Shown in pieces: positions 55,901-64,000 of a stretch of 64,000 nt of DNA. This stretch comes from Proteus vulgaris (GTDB taxonomy: Bacteria; Pseudomonadota; Gammaproteobacteria; Enterobacterales; Enterobacteriaceae). The number at the start of each line of letters is the position of its first letter. Position 1 is the first letter of the stretch. The notes under the pieces are model-generated. The model ran no database searches, was not told the origin of the DNA, and saw nothing but the letters and a program-made list of their open reading frames with translations. The stretch is taken from NCBI RefSeq assembly GCF_023100685.1, contig NZ_CP090064.1, positions 3,162,001 through 3,226,000 of the forward strand, written 5' to 3'. Made by a program: the position numbers and the translations under genes.

Positions 55901-56323
55901 GTTTTTGCGAATGGTGAAGCGCGTCTTTACTTTGAATTACGTCCAGGTACATCACCTGACATTATGCAAACCCACCTAATGATAGATAAACAATCTCTTA
56001 TCTATGATAACCAACAACCGCAATGGCAACGCTTTGTTTGGCCAGCTGATACCGTTGCTTCAGGTGCATCGCTGAGTTGGATCACCACCAATACAGGTAC
56101 ACGTATTTATGGCGATTATCGTGGCGTCTGGGGCATCATTCGGTTATTGGAGGATGCCAATATCGCCCCTTATGCTGGTAGCACCAGCAGTTACTCTGTC
56201 AGTTGGAAAACCTTAAATGGACAGTCACTCAATTACACTTTAAGAACAGAAATGGGCGATGGCCCAATCGCACTCTTGCAACTACGCAATTTTGTTTTAC
56301 CAGAAAAGATCTTTTTAGATTAA
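52973..56323 (+). CDS. tssM: Type VI secretion membrane complex protein TssM (IcmF/VasK)
   Basis: Large subunit of the trans-envelope complex with TssJ and TssL. The 1116-residue protein has two N-terminal membrane segments (about 8-27 and 42-60), a cytoplasmic region with LLIYGGDIHQSIDENL and RRRPLDAVIWVSENNL, a third membrane segment near 365-388, and a long periplasmic part ending GPIALLQLRNFVLPEKIFL. No Walker A motif (GxxGxGKT) is seen where IcmF-type ATPase domains have it; LLIGTSTSIEKLTPN stands there. Its first 80 codons are more AT-rich than the rest. Confidence 0.92.
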   Translation: MNAKFLSLSIKTIFFFFIILILCIVIWRYGEYFFIDTTRKKEVAIIILALVSFFISTLFFYFNKIKKYKYRNNDKNFNKYPSEENRIKEEGNSNNLLLERMKRVYGLFWQSKVKINLLIGTSTSIEKLTPNLTTDIWQENNGTLLIYGGDIHQSIDENLIQDLKQLRRRRPLDAVIWVSENNLSQQPLGHSLFNHLTPTNTDMASRYFHQLFRQLRWQAPIWLWNISNNGEITTNEVPTILYSAPLKATSETLSNDLKTLLPALVEQGTLAVLHNPTQTYLLALARFLQHEGCEKLANTLAPLLSGYRSLPFAGVLFSTPVDNNVSATLSQNNQWISNPHWKALLTANSHLPPQLKASPLGLNSKRILQYTVATAMTLWGIGMVVSYFMNRQLITQSQQQAQLATDNHQSEFARLQAQYGLQQTLGLLSHREKTSVPFWLRFGLSSNNALLSHLWPVYSQSMLPLLRDSTQQHLENYLHAFMQLPPESAERIEGAQSAYQALKAYLMMSDPSRIDPAFFTESALRIWPDYNGLKEGEWQTLGTELLTFYASQLPYHHEWTIKPNRTLVAGSRTILIRQIGQRNGESALYQKILQQAQHNFADMSLDDMTGDTDVSFLLSTTETVPGIFTRKAWEESIEPAIKKAVYERREEIDWVLSDTQKETDIDISPEKLQQNLTERYFNDFSGSWLSFLNGLQWRETQSLSDTIDQLTLMSDVRQSPIIALMNTLSYQGKTGRQQEKLADSFVNSAKDLLNKEQQPVISQKAEFTGPLEPVFAPILAFTDPQSSAQNSDALSLQAYLTRVTRVRLKLQQVVNAPDPQAMSQALARSVFEGKTVDLSETQDYGSLIAASFGQEWNSFGDTLLVQPMSQAWQQLLAPTSQGINTQWRNAVVNDWNMAFGGRYPLKNTQSEISLPLMAQYLRPDNGRIQRFLETHLNGVLHKEGTHWVPDTTNAQGLTFNPEFLKALDKLSYLGDVVFANGEARLYFELRPGTSPDIMQTHLMIDKQSLIYDNQQPQWQRFVWPADTVASGASLSWITTNTGTRIYGDYRGVWGIIRLLEDANIAPYAGSTSSYSVSWKTLNGQSLNYTLRTEMGDGPIALLQLRNFVLPEKIFLD

Positions 56324-56506
56324 AAATTTAAATAAATAAAAAGATGATTAAAATGGATTATTGATATCTCAGTTATTTTTACACCAAGTATTCTCCATTA
56401 TATTGGAATATTAACTAGTCACCGCCCTATTTAGCCAAAAGATCTCTGGAAAGCTTTCTTTTAAGTTAAATAACAAACTAACATTTAAATAAATCTTAAT
56501 TATTCT

Positions 56507-57028
56507 ATGTCATTAAAAGTAATATCATTAATTCTCACTTCTTCTCTGTTGCTTTCCGGTTGTGCTAATGCGGGCTCTTGGGGCGAAAAACCGGAAAACT
56601 CCATCTTGGGAGCAGGACTTCAAGGCTATAACCACACTCAATTTGAAATTTCAGGTTTTTCAATTAATGAGGGTTACGGCAGTATTGGCGGAACCGTCTG
56701 TTGTGTGATGATCCCCGAAAAATGGCGCCCTAATTTAATGGCACATATTCGATGGGAAACAGTCGATACCAGCAAATTTCCACCACCACCTGATTTTGAC
56801 CAAGTCGAAGCCTATAAACGCTGGAAACAACAACTCCGCGACAATACCTCCAGTCACGAAGCTTGGGTACCCATCCCACAATATGATGAACCTTGTAGTG
56901 TCAAAGTGCATTTCTTACCTTGTAATGAAGTAAAAATTACTACCTCTTGTAAAGGATATGGTCATCCTGAATACCCAATTAATGAACCTCATAATATGAA
57001 GGAGCCTGCTGTATGTCCTCAAAAATAA
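56507..57028 (+). CDS. DUF3304 lipoprotein, orphan Tle1-immunity candidate, copy C
   Basis: A 173-residue lipoprotein with a lipobox (LLLSGC, Cys19) and the DUF3304 core: GYNHTQFEISGFSINEGYGS, TVCCVMIPEKWRPN and CSVKVHFLPCNEVKI. It opens a three-gene tandem set after tssM. Unlike copies A and B, which have plain membrane anchors, these are lipoproteins. No complete Tle1 follows them. Confidence 0.75.
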   Translation: MSLKVISLILTSSLLLSGCANAGSWGEKPENSILGAGLQGYNHTQFEISGFSINEGYGSIGGTVCCVMIPEKWRPNLMAHIRWETVDTSKFPPPPDFDQVEAYKRWKQQLRDNTSSHEAWVPIPQYDEPCSVKVHFLPCNEVKITTSCKGYGHPEYPINEPHNMKEPAVCPQK

Positions 57029-57561
57029 CCTTTTGGCAAACTTACCCTAAACTTGCCACGCTCTTGATCATCTCTCTGTTGCTTTCCGGTTGTGCTAATG
57101 CCGGCTCTTGGGGCGCAAAACCGGAAAACGCCATCTTGGGAGCAGGACTTCAAGGCTATAACCACACTCAATACAGTATTACCGGTTTTTCGATTAATGA
57201 AGGATATGGCAGTATTGGCGGAACCGTCTGTTGTGTGATGATCCCCGAAAAATGGCGTCCTAATTTAATCGCTCACATAAAGTGGGAGAAACTCGATAAA
57301 AGCAAAATATCTCTTGCTCCTGATTTTGATCAAGTCGAAGCCTATGATCACTGGGAAAAAGAATTAGACCGCTATACGACCTATCACGAAGCTTGGGTGC
57401 CCATTCCACAATATGATAAAGAAGTGTGTGGTGTCGACGTTCATTTTTTACCTTGTAATGAGGTGAAAATTACCACTTCTTGCTATAGCTATGGTGATCC
57501 TGAATACCCAATTAATGAACCTCATAATATGAAGGAGCCTGCTGTATGTCCTCAAAAATAA
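57013..57561 (+). CDS. DUF3304 lipoprotein, orphan Tle1-immunity candidate, copy D
   Basis: A 182-residue paralogue with longer N-terminus (TYPKLATLLIISLLLSGC) and the same core. It overlaps copy C by 16 bases and has AAGGAG before ATG. Its middle (WEKLDKSKISLAPDFDQ) and its GVDVHF region differ most from copies C and E, so the three may recognise different targets. Confidence 0.75.
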   Translation: MSSKITFWQTYPKLATLLIISLLLSGCANAGSWGAKPENAILGAGLQGYNHTQYSITGFSINEGYGSIGGTVCCVMIPEKWRPNLIAHIKWEKLDKSKISLAPDFDQVEAYDHWEKELDRYTTYHEAWVPIPQYDKEVCGVDVHFLPCNEVKITTSCYSYGDPEYPINEPHNMKEPAVCPQK

Positions 57562-58091
57562 CCTTTTGGCAAACTTCCCCTAAACTTACCACGCTCTTGA
57601 TCATCTCTCTGTTACTTTCCGGTTGTGCTAATGCAGGCTCTTGGGGCGCAAAACCAGAAAACTCCATCTTGGGAGCAGGTCTTCAAGGCTATAACCACAC
57701 TCAATTTGAAATTTCAGGTTTTTCGATTAATGAAGGGTATGGCAGTATTGGCGGTACGGTCTGTTGTGTGATGATCCCCGAAAAATGGCGTCCTAATTTA
57801 ACCGCACATATTCGATGGGAAACTGTCGATACCAGCAAATTTCCACCACCTCCAAAATTTAGCCAAGTAGAAGCCTATAAACACTGGAAACAACAACTCC
57901 GCGACAATACCTCCAGTCACGAAACTTGGGTGCCAATCCCACAATATGATGAACCTTGTAGCGTCAAAGTGCATTTCTTACCTTGTAATGAAGTGAAAAT
58001 CACTACCTCCTGTAAAGGATATGGTCATCCTGAATACCCAATTAATGAACCTCATAATATGAAGGAGCCAACCGTATGTTTGAAGAAATAA
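57546..58091 (+). CDS. DUF3304 lipoprotein, orphan Tle1-immunity candidate, copy E
   Basis: A 181-residue paralogue. The N-terminus follows copy D, but the mature part follows copy C (RWETVDTSKFPPPP), a mosaic that points to recombination. It overlaps copy D by 16 bases and the tle1 stub by 16 bases. Confidence 0.75.
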   Translation: MSSKITFWQTSPKLTTLLIISLLLSGCANAGSWGAKPENSILGAGLQGYNHTQFEISGFSINEGYGSIGGTVCCVMIPEKWRPNLTAHIRWETVDTSKFPPPPKFSQVEAYKHWKQQLRDNTSSHETWVPIPQYDEPCSVKVHFLPCNEVKITTSCKGYGHPEYPINEPHNMKEPTVCLKK

Positions 58092-58192
58092 AAGCAGAAC
58101 CAGTTTGGGTACCTAATCATTTCCCTAATGATGGGCGATTGGAATTATCTCAACAACAAATAGAAAATAATTATAAAACACGAGAAGAATAA
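58076..58192 (+). pseudogene. 5' remnant of a second tle1 lipase gene
   Basis: A 38-codon frame whose product aligns with residues near 28-62 of the Tle1 at 39555: WVPNHFPNDGRLELSQQQIE here against WAPPLFPKDGRLKLTQKQI there. It begins with the same 16-base overlap with a DUF3304 gene and AAGGAG before ATG. The rest of the lipase gene is gone; unrelated AT-rich sequence follows. It shows that copies C-E once guarded a second effector. Confidence 0.82.
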
Positions 58193-58338
58193 AAAATTAT
58201 AACTGCAGTCGAAATTTTCACATATCTTTATCCACTTTATTATTAAAGTAATACAATAAAATAAATATTTATAAATTTATTTTATAAAAATTGTAATCAA
58301 CAAAAAATAAGTTTTCTTAATAAAACAATGAGTACTTA

Positions 58339-58905
58339 ATGAAAAAAATAAAAATCTTATTTTTAATTAGTTTGGCATTTGTTATTTCAACACTTAGTTC
58401 TTGTGATAACAAACAAGCAGATATTAAAAAAATCATGCATGGTTTTAAATGGCATCAATCAATGGATGATATTAAAAAATTAGATTTAGCTAATTTAAAA
58501 TGTACATCTGCACCCGAAGGATGGGCATGTTCTTCATGGTCATCTCCTTATGGTATAAAGGACAGTTATTATTACTTTTTTGTGGTATTAAGAGATAAAG
58601 GTCTTGCATCTCTTCTTATTCTAGAATTAAAAAATCAAAATAACCAACAAACACTATTAAATAACTACAATAAATTAAATCAGTCATTATTTAATATATT
58701 TGGCCCACCTAGCTATCAAATTGATAATATCCCTCGAGATAATACTTTTTTCCAATGTCTCGAAAATAAAGAGTGTGGTGAAATAAAAAGCCAATATGAT
58801 ACCAATAACGTTACCACTATATTAAATATCATAGGTGATAATAATGGAGGAAGACTTAGTTTACTCATGGCAATAGATAATAATGATAATATTAATTATT
58901 ACTAG
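58339..58905 (+). CDS. Uncharacterised lipoprotein
   Basis: A 188-residue protein with signal and lipobox (STLSSC, Cys22), then a small soluble part with KWHQSMDDIKKLDL and four later Cys. I do not recognise the family. It is eight bases before tssA, so probably in the same transcript. Very AT-rich. It may be a further immunity protein left by past effector exchange or an accessory part of the system. Confidence 0.6.
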   Translation: MKKIKILFLISLAFVISTLSSCDNKQADIKKIMHGFKWHQSMDDIKKLDLANLKCTSAPEGWACSSWSSPYGIKDSYYYFFVVLRDKGLASLLILELKNQNNQQTLLNNYNKLNQSLFNIFGPPSYQIDNIPRDNTFFQCLENKECGEIKSQYDTNNVTTILNIIGDNNGGRLSLLMAIDNNDNINYY

Positions 58906-58913
58906 GAAAATAC

Positions 58914-60536
58914 ATGTCTATATTAACATCTCTTAGAACTGCTTGTTTCAATAAAGACGCATCCTTAGAAACACAACTTGCTCAACAACAAATCGCTTTG
59001 TGGGATCGTTGGTTATTACCCATTACACCCAATCACCCCATTGGTGATGATCCCAGTTATGAAGATGACTTTGAGCGAATGAAAGAAGAAGTCAATAAAC
59101 TCTCTGGCGCAGATACTGAACTGATTTGCTTATTGGCTGAAAAATTATTGCTCAATTCCTGCAAAGATGTGCGTGTGGTGACTTATTATATTTGGGCACG
59201 CTTACACAAAGAAGGTGAACACGGACTTGCCGATTCTTTAGGACTTTTAAGTGGATTGCTTATTCGCTATCACGACACGCTATTACCTAGCCGAGCCACC
59301 AGTAGAAAATCGGCCTTAGAGTGGTTATCAGGGCAACGCGTTTTAGATAGCTTATCGCTTTATCCCGAAGTCGATCATAATGAATTTTCTCGGATTATCG
59401 CCCTATTAGCCACCATTGAAACTGAGCTTGAAACATGGAACGAAGCTGAAAGGCCACAACTTGCGGGATTACATCAAGCACTCGAAAAACGCCTTGCTCA
59501 ATCTGGTGGCACAAGCTCATTAGTACCACAAAATATCAGCAGAAATGAATCTGCTTATAACTCTTCTTCAAAGCCATCTTCTTTATCACAAAACACGCCA
59601 ATAGAGACAATACAATCAGGTCGTGAATTATTAGATCAATCTAAAATGCTTGCTAACTACTTACGCAATCAGCCTAATGGCTGGTTAGCAGGACATAGAT
59701 TAATGAAAGTAGTGAGATGGGATACGCTTCATCAACTTCCACCACAAGATCAACAAGGTTGTACTCGCCTTTCCCCCCCAAGAACGGATGCAAGAGCACA
59801 ACTTAAACGCCTCTATTTACAACAAAGCTGGGGTGAACTGGCAGAACAAGCTGACAAGCTTTTTGCTGAAGGTGTTAACCATTTTTGGTTAGATGTGCAA
59901 TGGTATTTATATCAAGCACTCAGCAAATCCTCTGCCCCTTGGAATGCATGGTCTGATGTTATAAAAAACGATTTAAAACAATTTCTTACTCGCCTTCCTG
60001 ATTTAGAAAAACTGTCATGGGAAGATGGTACTCCCTTTGCTGATGAAGTAACCTTAAGTTGGATAAAACAGCATGTTATGGAAGAGAATTTTGATGCCAT
60101 GCAGGGATTATCAAGTTCATCATCTCACCAATCCGAAGACGAGCCTATATTAGCACTAGAGCCTGAAGCCATTACTCAAGCAGATAATGAAGGCATTGAG
60201 ATTGCCTTAAAATGGCTACAACATCGTCCTGATATCAACACGCCAAGACAAAAATGGCTATTAAACCTAGTTATGGCAAGAGTAGCAGAACAATTTGCTC
60301 GTCACGATCTGGCATTAAATTTATTACGAGAACTTGATAAAAAAGCACTTTCAATGCCATTAACACAATGGGAGCCTAACTATATTTTTGAAGTGAAAGC
60401 ACGACAACTTCACCTTTATAGAGCCAAAATTCAACGTAATACTTCAGATAAAAACCGCATTGAACAACAAATGGAACTGTTACTCAGTGAATTGACAGCT
60501 ATCGATCCTGTACGTTCTTCAATTTTATATTCTTAA
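58914..60536 (+). CDS. tssA: Type VI secretion protein TssA (ImpA/VasJ type)
   Basis: Guides tube and sheath assembly at the baseplate or distal end. The 540-residue protein has an ImpA N-terminal domain (ITPNHPIGDDPSYEDDFERMKEEVNKL near 37-63), a variable Ser/Gln-rich linker near 200-230 and a C-terminal helical part of VasJ type. AGGAAA lies before ATG. It opens the baseplate gene group. Confidence 0.88.
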   Translation: MSILTSLRTACFNKDASLETQLAQQQIALWDRWLLPITPNHPIGDDPSYEDDFERMKEEVNKLSGADTELICLLAEKLLLNSCKDVRVVTYYIWARLHKEGEHGLADSLGLLSGLLIRYHDTLLPSRATSRKSALEWLSGQRVLDSLSLYPEVDHNEFSRIIALLATIETELETWNEAERPQLAGLHQALEKRLAQSGGTSSLVPQNISRNESAYNSSSKPSSLSQNTPIETIQSGRELLDQSKMLANYLRNQPNGWLAGHRLMKVVRWDTLHQLPPQDQQGCTRLSPPRTDARAQLKRLYLQQSWGELAEQADKLFAEGVNHFWLDVQWYLYQALSKSSAPWNAWSDVIKNDLKQFLTRLPDLEKLSWEDGTPFADEVTLSWIKQHVMEENFDAMQGLSSSSSHQSEDEPILALEPEAITQADNEGIEIALKWLQHRPDINTPRQKWLLNLVMARVAEQFARHDLALNLLRELDKKALSMPLTQWEPNYIFEVKARQLHLYRAKIQRNTSDKNRIEQQMELLLSELTAIDPVRSSILYS

Positions 60537-60568
60537 TATTTTACTCAAAAAATCAAGGTATCAAATTA

Positions 60569-62332
60569 ATGGATGATTTAACCCTTCGCTATTTTGATGC
60601 GGAAATGCGCTATCTTAGAGAAGCCGCAAAAGAGTTTGCACAAGCACACCCCGATAGAGCCGCAATGCTCGATTTAGATAAAGCAGGTACACCCGATCCT
60701 TTTGTTGAACGCTTATTTGAAGGCTTTGCTTTTTCAATGGGGCAATTAAGACAAAAAATTGATGATGATTTACCTGAGTTAACAGAAGGCCTTGTTAGTT
60801 TATTGTGGCCTCATTATTTACAAACAATTCCTTCATTATCAATCATTGAATTAACACCAGATATTCAGAAAATGAAAATGACAGATAAAATATCGGCTCA
60901 ATTCGAGGTACTTTCTCGTCCTATTGGCCCGAAAAAAACAATTTGTCACTATCGAACAACGCAAGATTTAACACTTAATCCAATAAGAATAGAGACCGTT
61001 AATTTAACAACTGAGCCAGATGGACGCTCAGTTATTCAGTTAAAATTTACATGTAGTGAAATTATTAACTGGTCTGAGGTTAACCTTCATAAGCTTTCAT
61101 TTTATTTATCTGGTGATATTCCAACAACTAATGCACTGCATTTAGCATTAACCAAACAAGTTTCAAAAATCTATTTAAAACTTCCTCAATCAAAAGACAG
61201 AATAGCGGTGCCCCTCTATTTTTCACCAGGAGGATTTAAGGATACGGATGCCCTTTGGCCTAAAGGTGATACCACATTTAGTGGTTATCAATTGCTACTG
61301 GAATATTTTTCTTTTCGTGAAAAGTTTATGTTTGTGTCACTTAATGGATTAGGTGATATCCATTTTCCTGAAGAAACATCAAAATTTGAGTTAGATATTG
61401 TTCTAAATACTTTATGGGATAGCTCACTCACATTAAGTGATGAAAATATCCGTTTACATTGTATTCCTGTTATTAATCTTTTCAATATAGAAGCAGATCC
61501 CCTCACAGTTAATGGATTGGAAAGCGAATATTTACTACGCCCGCGTCGTATTCAAGATGGGCATACTGAAATTTATAGTGTGGATAGCGTACATGGTTCT
61601 CAACGAACAAATGAATCTATTTATGTGCCATTTACTAGCTTTCGTCATCGTGGTGGTATGTTACGCCATAATGCCCCCGAACGTTATTATCATACCCGTG
61701 TTAAACGTGGTGTAGCGGGACTTCATGATACTTGGCTTATTTTGGGGGGTGAAAAACAAGATCTTGATTTAGCTACCGAAACAGAAACACTTTCATTACA
61801 ACTCACTGGCACTAATGGGCAATTACCTCGTAAAGCACTGCAAAGTACATTGCTTGATAGAACAGAACAAACCTTACAAATTCCATTAACTGTTCGTAAT
61901 TTATGTAAACCCACTTTACCGCTTTATCCACCTTCAGAAGATCGCTTTCATTGGCGAGTACTCAGCCACCTTGGTTCAAGTTTTCTTAATATGATGGACA
62001 ATGCCGAAGTGCTCCGAGGTACACTCGCACTCTATGACTGGCGAGATGATGATATGAATCATCGAAAACTCGATGCCATTATTCATGTTGAACACCATTT
62101 AATTGAGCGTTTTGAGAAAGGTTTTTTACAACGAGGCATTGATATTGAAGTGACATTAGACAGTAATGGTTTTAATGGTGAAGGGGATATGCATTTATTT
62201 GGTGAAATGCTTAATCGCTTTTTTGCACTTTATGCCGATGTTCATCTGTTTAATCAATTAACACTGATTATCTTACCAACAGGAAAACGCATTCAATGGA
62301 AAGAGATCCACAATCCACAGCTACCCCGTTAA
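60569..62332 (+). CDS. tssF: Type VI secretion baseplate subunit TssF
   Basis: Baseplate wedge protein working with TssG, TssE and TssK. The 587-residue protein starts LTLRYFDAEMRYLREAAKEFAQAHPDRAAML, which is highly typical, then DPFVERLFEGFAF near 43, and YLLRPRRIQDGHTEIYSVD near 315. Its 3' end overlaps tssG by 37 bases. Confidence 0.95.
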   Translation: MDDLTLRYFDAEMRYLREAAKEFAQAHPDRAAMLDLDKAGTPDPFVERLFEGFAFSMGQLRQKIDDDLPELTEGLVSLLWPHYLQTIPSLSIIELTPDIQKMKMTDKISAQFEVLSRPIGPKKTICHYRTTQDLTLNPIRIETVNLTTEPDGRSVIQLKFTCSEIINWSEVNLHKLSFYLSGDIPTTNALHLALTKQVSKIYLKLPQSKDRIAVPLYFSPGGFKDTDALWPKGDTTFSGYQLLLEYFSFREKFMFVSLNGLGDIHFPEETSKFELDIVLNTLWDSSLTLSDENIRLHCIPVINLFNIEADPLTVNGLESEYLLRPRRIQDGHTEIYSVDSVHGSQRTNESIYVPFTSFRHRGGMLRHNAPERYYHTRVKRGVAGLHDTWLILGGEKQDLDLATETETLSLQLTGTNGQLPRKALQSTLLDRTEQTLQIPLTVRNLCKPTLPLYPPSEDRFHWRVLSHLGSSFLNMMDNAEVLRGTLALYDWRDDDMNHRKLDAIIHVEHHLIERFEKGFLQRGIDIEVTLDSNGFNGEGDMHLFGEMLNRFFALYADVHLFNQLTLIILPTGKRIQWKEIHNPQLPR

Positions 62333-63393
62333 TTGAGGCTTTAGGCGAAAAATTACCTTATATAAATTTCTATCGCTTTTGCCAACTACTTGAAAAATCC
62401 AATGCTAAGTTCTATGAATTAGGGCGTTCTCACGACCCTAAAGATGATCCTATTCGTTTTCGCCCTCATCGAGGTATGGGTTTTCCAGTGACTGAAATCA
62501 AAGGGATTGACTCCCTTGATAAATATCGTAAAAGTACAGTACCAAGCTTACGTACTACCTTTCTAGGACTTTATGGTATCACCTCACCTCTTCCAACATC
62601 TTACCTTGACGATATTGCACAATATAGAGATGGTACGGATTCACTCACTGATTTTTTAGATATTTTTAACCATCGACTTACTACACAATTTTATCGAATT
62701 TGGCGTAAATATTCGTATCCTGCAACCTTCGATGAAGGAGGCAGTGATAATACATCACAATATCTTTATGGTTTAATTGGTTTAGGTATTCCAGGTTGTG
62801 CTAATCAGGTGCAGTCTCCCCTATCTCGCTTTTTAGCTTTATTAGGAATATTACGCTTACCTACACGCACGGCGGAAGGAATTAGTGCATTAGTAAAATT
62901 ATTAGCACCATCGACAAAGGTCAATATTATTCCTCATGATCCACGAAGAATAGCGCTAGAGATCCCCACCGCAATGTCGTGTACATCCCCTATTACATTA
63001 GAAAACAAACCCGTTTTGGGGAGTTATGCGATAGACGTAAATAGCCAAGTATTAATAAAGTTACATACTGAAAATAAAGATGAAGCAAAAGGCTGGCTAC
63101 CTGATGGCAGTATTTATCAAGATTTTATGGCATTGCTTCGTGTTTATTTAGGTTCTCGCGTTAATGCACGATTGCGTTTAACACTACCAAGAGATTTATT
63201 ACCTGATGCAACACTGAGCACCTCTAAAAGCCAAGGTGTGCAACTGGGTAGAACTGCAGTTATGCGACCTCATTACATTATTGAAAAACCATCAACGCCC
63301 TCTTTTATCACCATCGGCCTTGGTTTTTATCAATATCTAACACTCCGCACTCAACATTATAAAAGTGATGAATATGGCAATTATCAATTCTAA
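62296..63393 (+). CDS. tssG: Type VI secretion baseplate subunit TssG
   Basis: Baseplate wedge partner of TssF. The 365-residue protein has NFYRFCQLLEKS near 24, IRFRPHRGMGFPVTEI near 52, LYGITSPLPTSYLDDI and the C-terminal LGRTAVM. It overlaps tssF by 37 bases and tssJ by about 26, so the group is tightly coupled. Confidence 0.94.
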   Translation: MERDPQSTATPLIEALGEKLPYINFYRFCQLLEKSNAKFYELGRSHDPKDDPIRFRPHRGMGFPVTEIKGIDSLDKYRKSTVPSLRTTFLGLYGITSPLPTSYLDDIAQYRDGTDSLTDFLDIFNHRLTTQFYRIWRKYSYPATFDEGGSDNTSQYLYGLIGLGIPGCANQVQSPLSRFLALLGILRLPTRTAEGISALVKLLAPSTKVNIIPHDPRRIALEIPTAMSCTSPITLENKPVLGSYAIDVNSQVLIKLHTENKDEAKGWLPDGSIYQDFMALLRVYLGSRVNARLRLTLPRDLLPDATLSTSKSQGVQLGRTAVMRPHYIIEKPSTPSFITIGLGFYQYLTLRTQHYKSDEYGNYQF

Positions 63394-63931
63394 ACCTCAA
63401 ATATTTTTCTCCCATACTTACCGACTAGCACTATTACTTATTGGTGTTTTTACTCTTGCAGGATGTGGTCTAACACAAACTATTAGTGATGGTACAGTCT
63501 CTTTAACTAAATCTATTTTCTATAAGCAAATTAAAGTGCTACATTTAGATTTTACTGCACGAGAAGCACTTAATACTGACGATAACGGTTCTTCACTTTC
63601 CGTCATTGTTAGAGTATTCCAACTAAAATCTGCTGACACCTTTAATGATAGTGATTATCTTTCGCTGTTTAATCAAAATAACGATATTTTAAAATCTTCA
63701 TTGCTAACACAAAAAGACTTACGTATTCGTCCTGGAGAATCTATTTCTTTAGATATGCCAATGGAGAAAGAAACAGAATTTGTTGCAATAGCAGTAATGT
63801 TTCACACTCCTGATGAAATTAAAAATAACTGGCGTATTGTTATTCCTAAAAATGAACTTGATCCTGATAAAGCACGAAAAATTGAGTTAGCTGAAAATAC
63901 ACTAACATTACAACCTTTGGATAAAAAATAA
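63368..63931 (+). CDS. tssJ: Type VI secretion lipoprotein TssJ
   Basis: Outer-membrane lipoprotein that binds TssM. The product is about 187 residues with signal and lipobox (FTLAGC) and the TssJ layout: FTAREALNTDDNGSSLSVIVRVFQL near 60 and RPGESISLDMP near 123. Starts at 63365 (GTG), 63368 or 63374 are all possible; none has a strong ribosome site. It overlaps the end of tssG. Confidence 0.92.
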   Translation: MNMAIINSKPQIFFSHTYRLALLLIGVFTLAGCGLTQTISDGTVSLTKSIFYKQIKVLHLDFTAREALNTDDNGSSLSVIVRVFQLKSADTFNDSDYLSLFNQNNDILKSSLLTQKDLRIRPGESISLDMPMEKETEFVAIAVMFHTPDEIKNNWRIVIPKNELDPDKARKIELAENTLTLQPLDKK

Positions 63932-63933
63932 CG

Positions 63934-64000
63934 ATGCCACAACCCTCTCTTTATGAAATGCTAACGGGATATTTTTCTGGAGGATTGCCTGTAGATGCCA
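63934..64000 (+). CDS. tssE: Probable type VI baseplate subunit TssE, 5' end only
   Basis: Only 22 codons are in the window, beginning PSLYEMLTGYFSGGLPVDA. PSLYE near the start is typical of TssE (gp25-like) of enterobacteria, and tssE often lies near tssF, tssG and tssJ. The gene starts two bases after the tssJ stop and runs off the end. The call is tentative because of the short stretch. Confidence 0.6.
   Translation, partial: MPQPSLYEMLTGYFSGGLPVDA

Overview
The window is an AT-rich chromosomal segment of a Proteus species, most likely of the P. vulgaris group. The 1021-residue protein at 460-3525 matches, from memory and without a database search, the chondroitin sulfate ABC endolyase of P. 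vulgaris in length, signal peptide and all four catalytic residues. The type VI secretion genes and an ERIC element also fit an enterobacterial host.

Region 1 (1-6630) holds the 3' end of an autotransporter-like barrel gene, then the ABC endolyase and ABC exolyase. Region 2 (about 6690-9062) has no ordinary genes. It is an array of five tandem hok/sok-like type I toxin-antitoxin cassettes, each with a 36-codon toxin, an upstream mok-like frame and an antisense Sok-like RNA with its own promoter and terminator.

Region 3 (9188-27304) is a glycosaminoglycan-use island with two diverging arms. The minus arm reads agaR, kbaZ, agaS, PTS IIB-IIC-IID-IIA, agaA, kduI, kduD and a GH105 hydrolase. The plus arm reads a radical-SAM sulfatase maturase, a sulfatase, a DUF2264 protein, kbaY, a kdgK-like kinase, eda and a DJ-1/PfpI protein. 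Together they give a near-complete route. Lyases make unsaturated disaccharides, the sulfatase removes sulfate, and GH105 splits the disaccharide. The uronate half goes through KduI, KduD, KdgK and Eda to pyruvate and triose phosphate. The GalNAc half enters by the PTS and goes through AgaA, AgaS and KbaYZ to triose phosphates. No dedicated tagatose-6-phosphate kinase was seen. AgaR-like operators lie in the divergent region and before kbaY.

Region 4 (27349-29181) holds an unknown minus-strand gene, a headless phage-type S24 repressor remnant and an empty AT-rich stretch.

Region 5 (29182-64000) is a type VI secretion locus: tssB, tssC, tssK, tssL, an OmpA-domain gene, hcp, an ERIC element and clpV. 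An effector zone follows: DUF3304 pair, Tle1 lipase, unknown gene, VgrG, Tae4 amidase, small membrane protein, class 3 lipase, arrayed lipoproteins and PAAR. Then come an unknown membrane gene, tssM, three more DUF3304 genes, a tle1 stub, a lipoprotein, tssA, tssF, tssG, tssJ and the start of a probable tssE. The effector zone shows repeated duplication and decay: a five-unit lipoprotein array with one frameshifted and one truncated member, and orphan DUF3304 genes followed by the first 38 codons of a lost tle1.

All calls rest on reading the sequence and remembered family features; no search was run.
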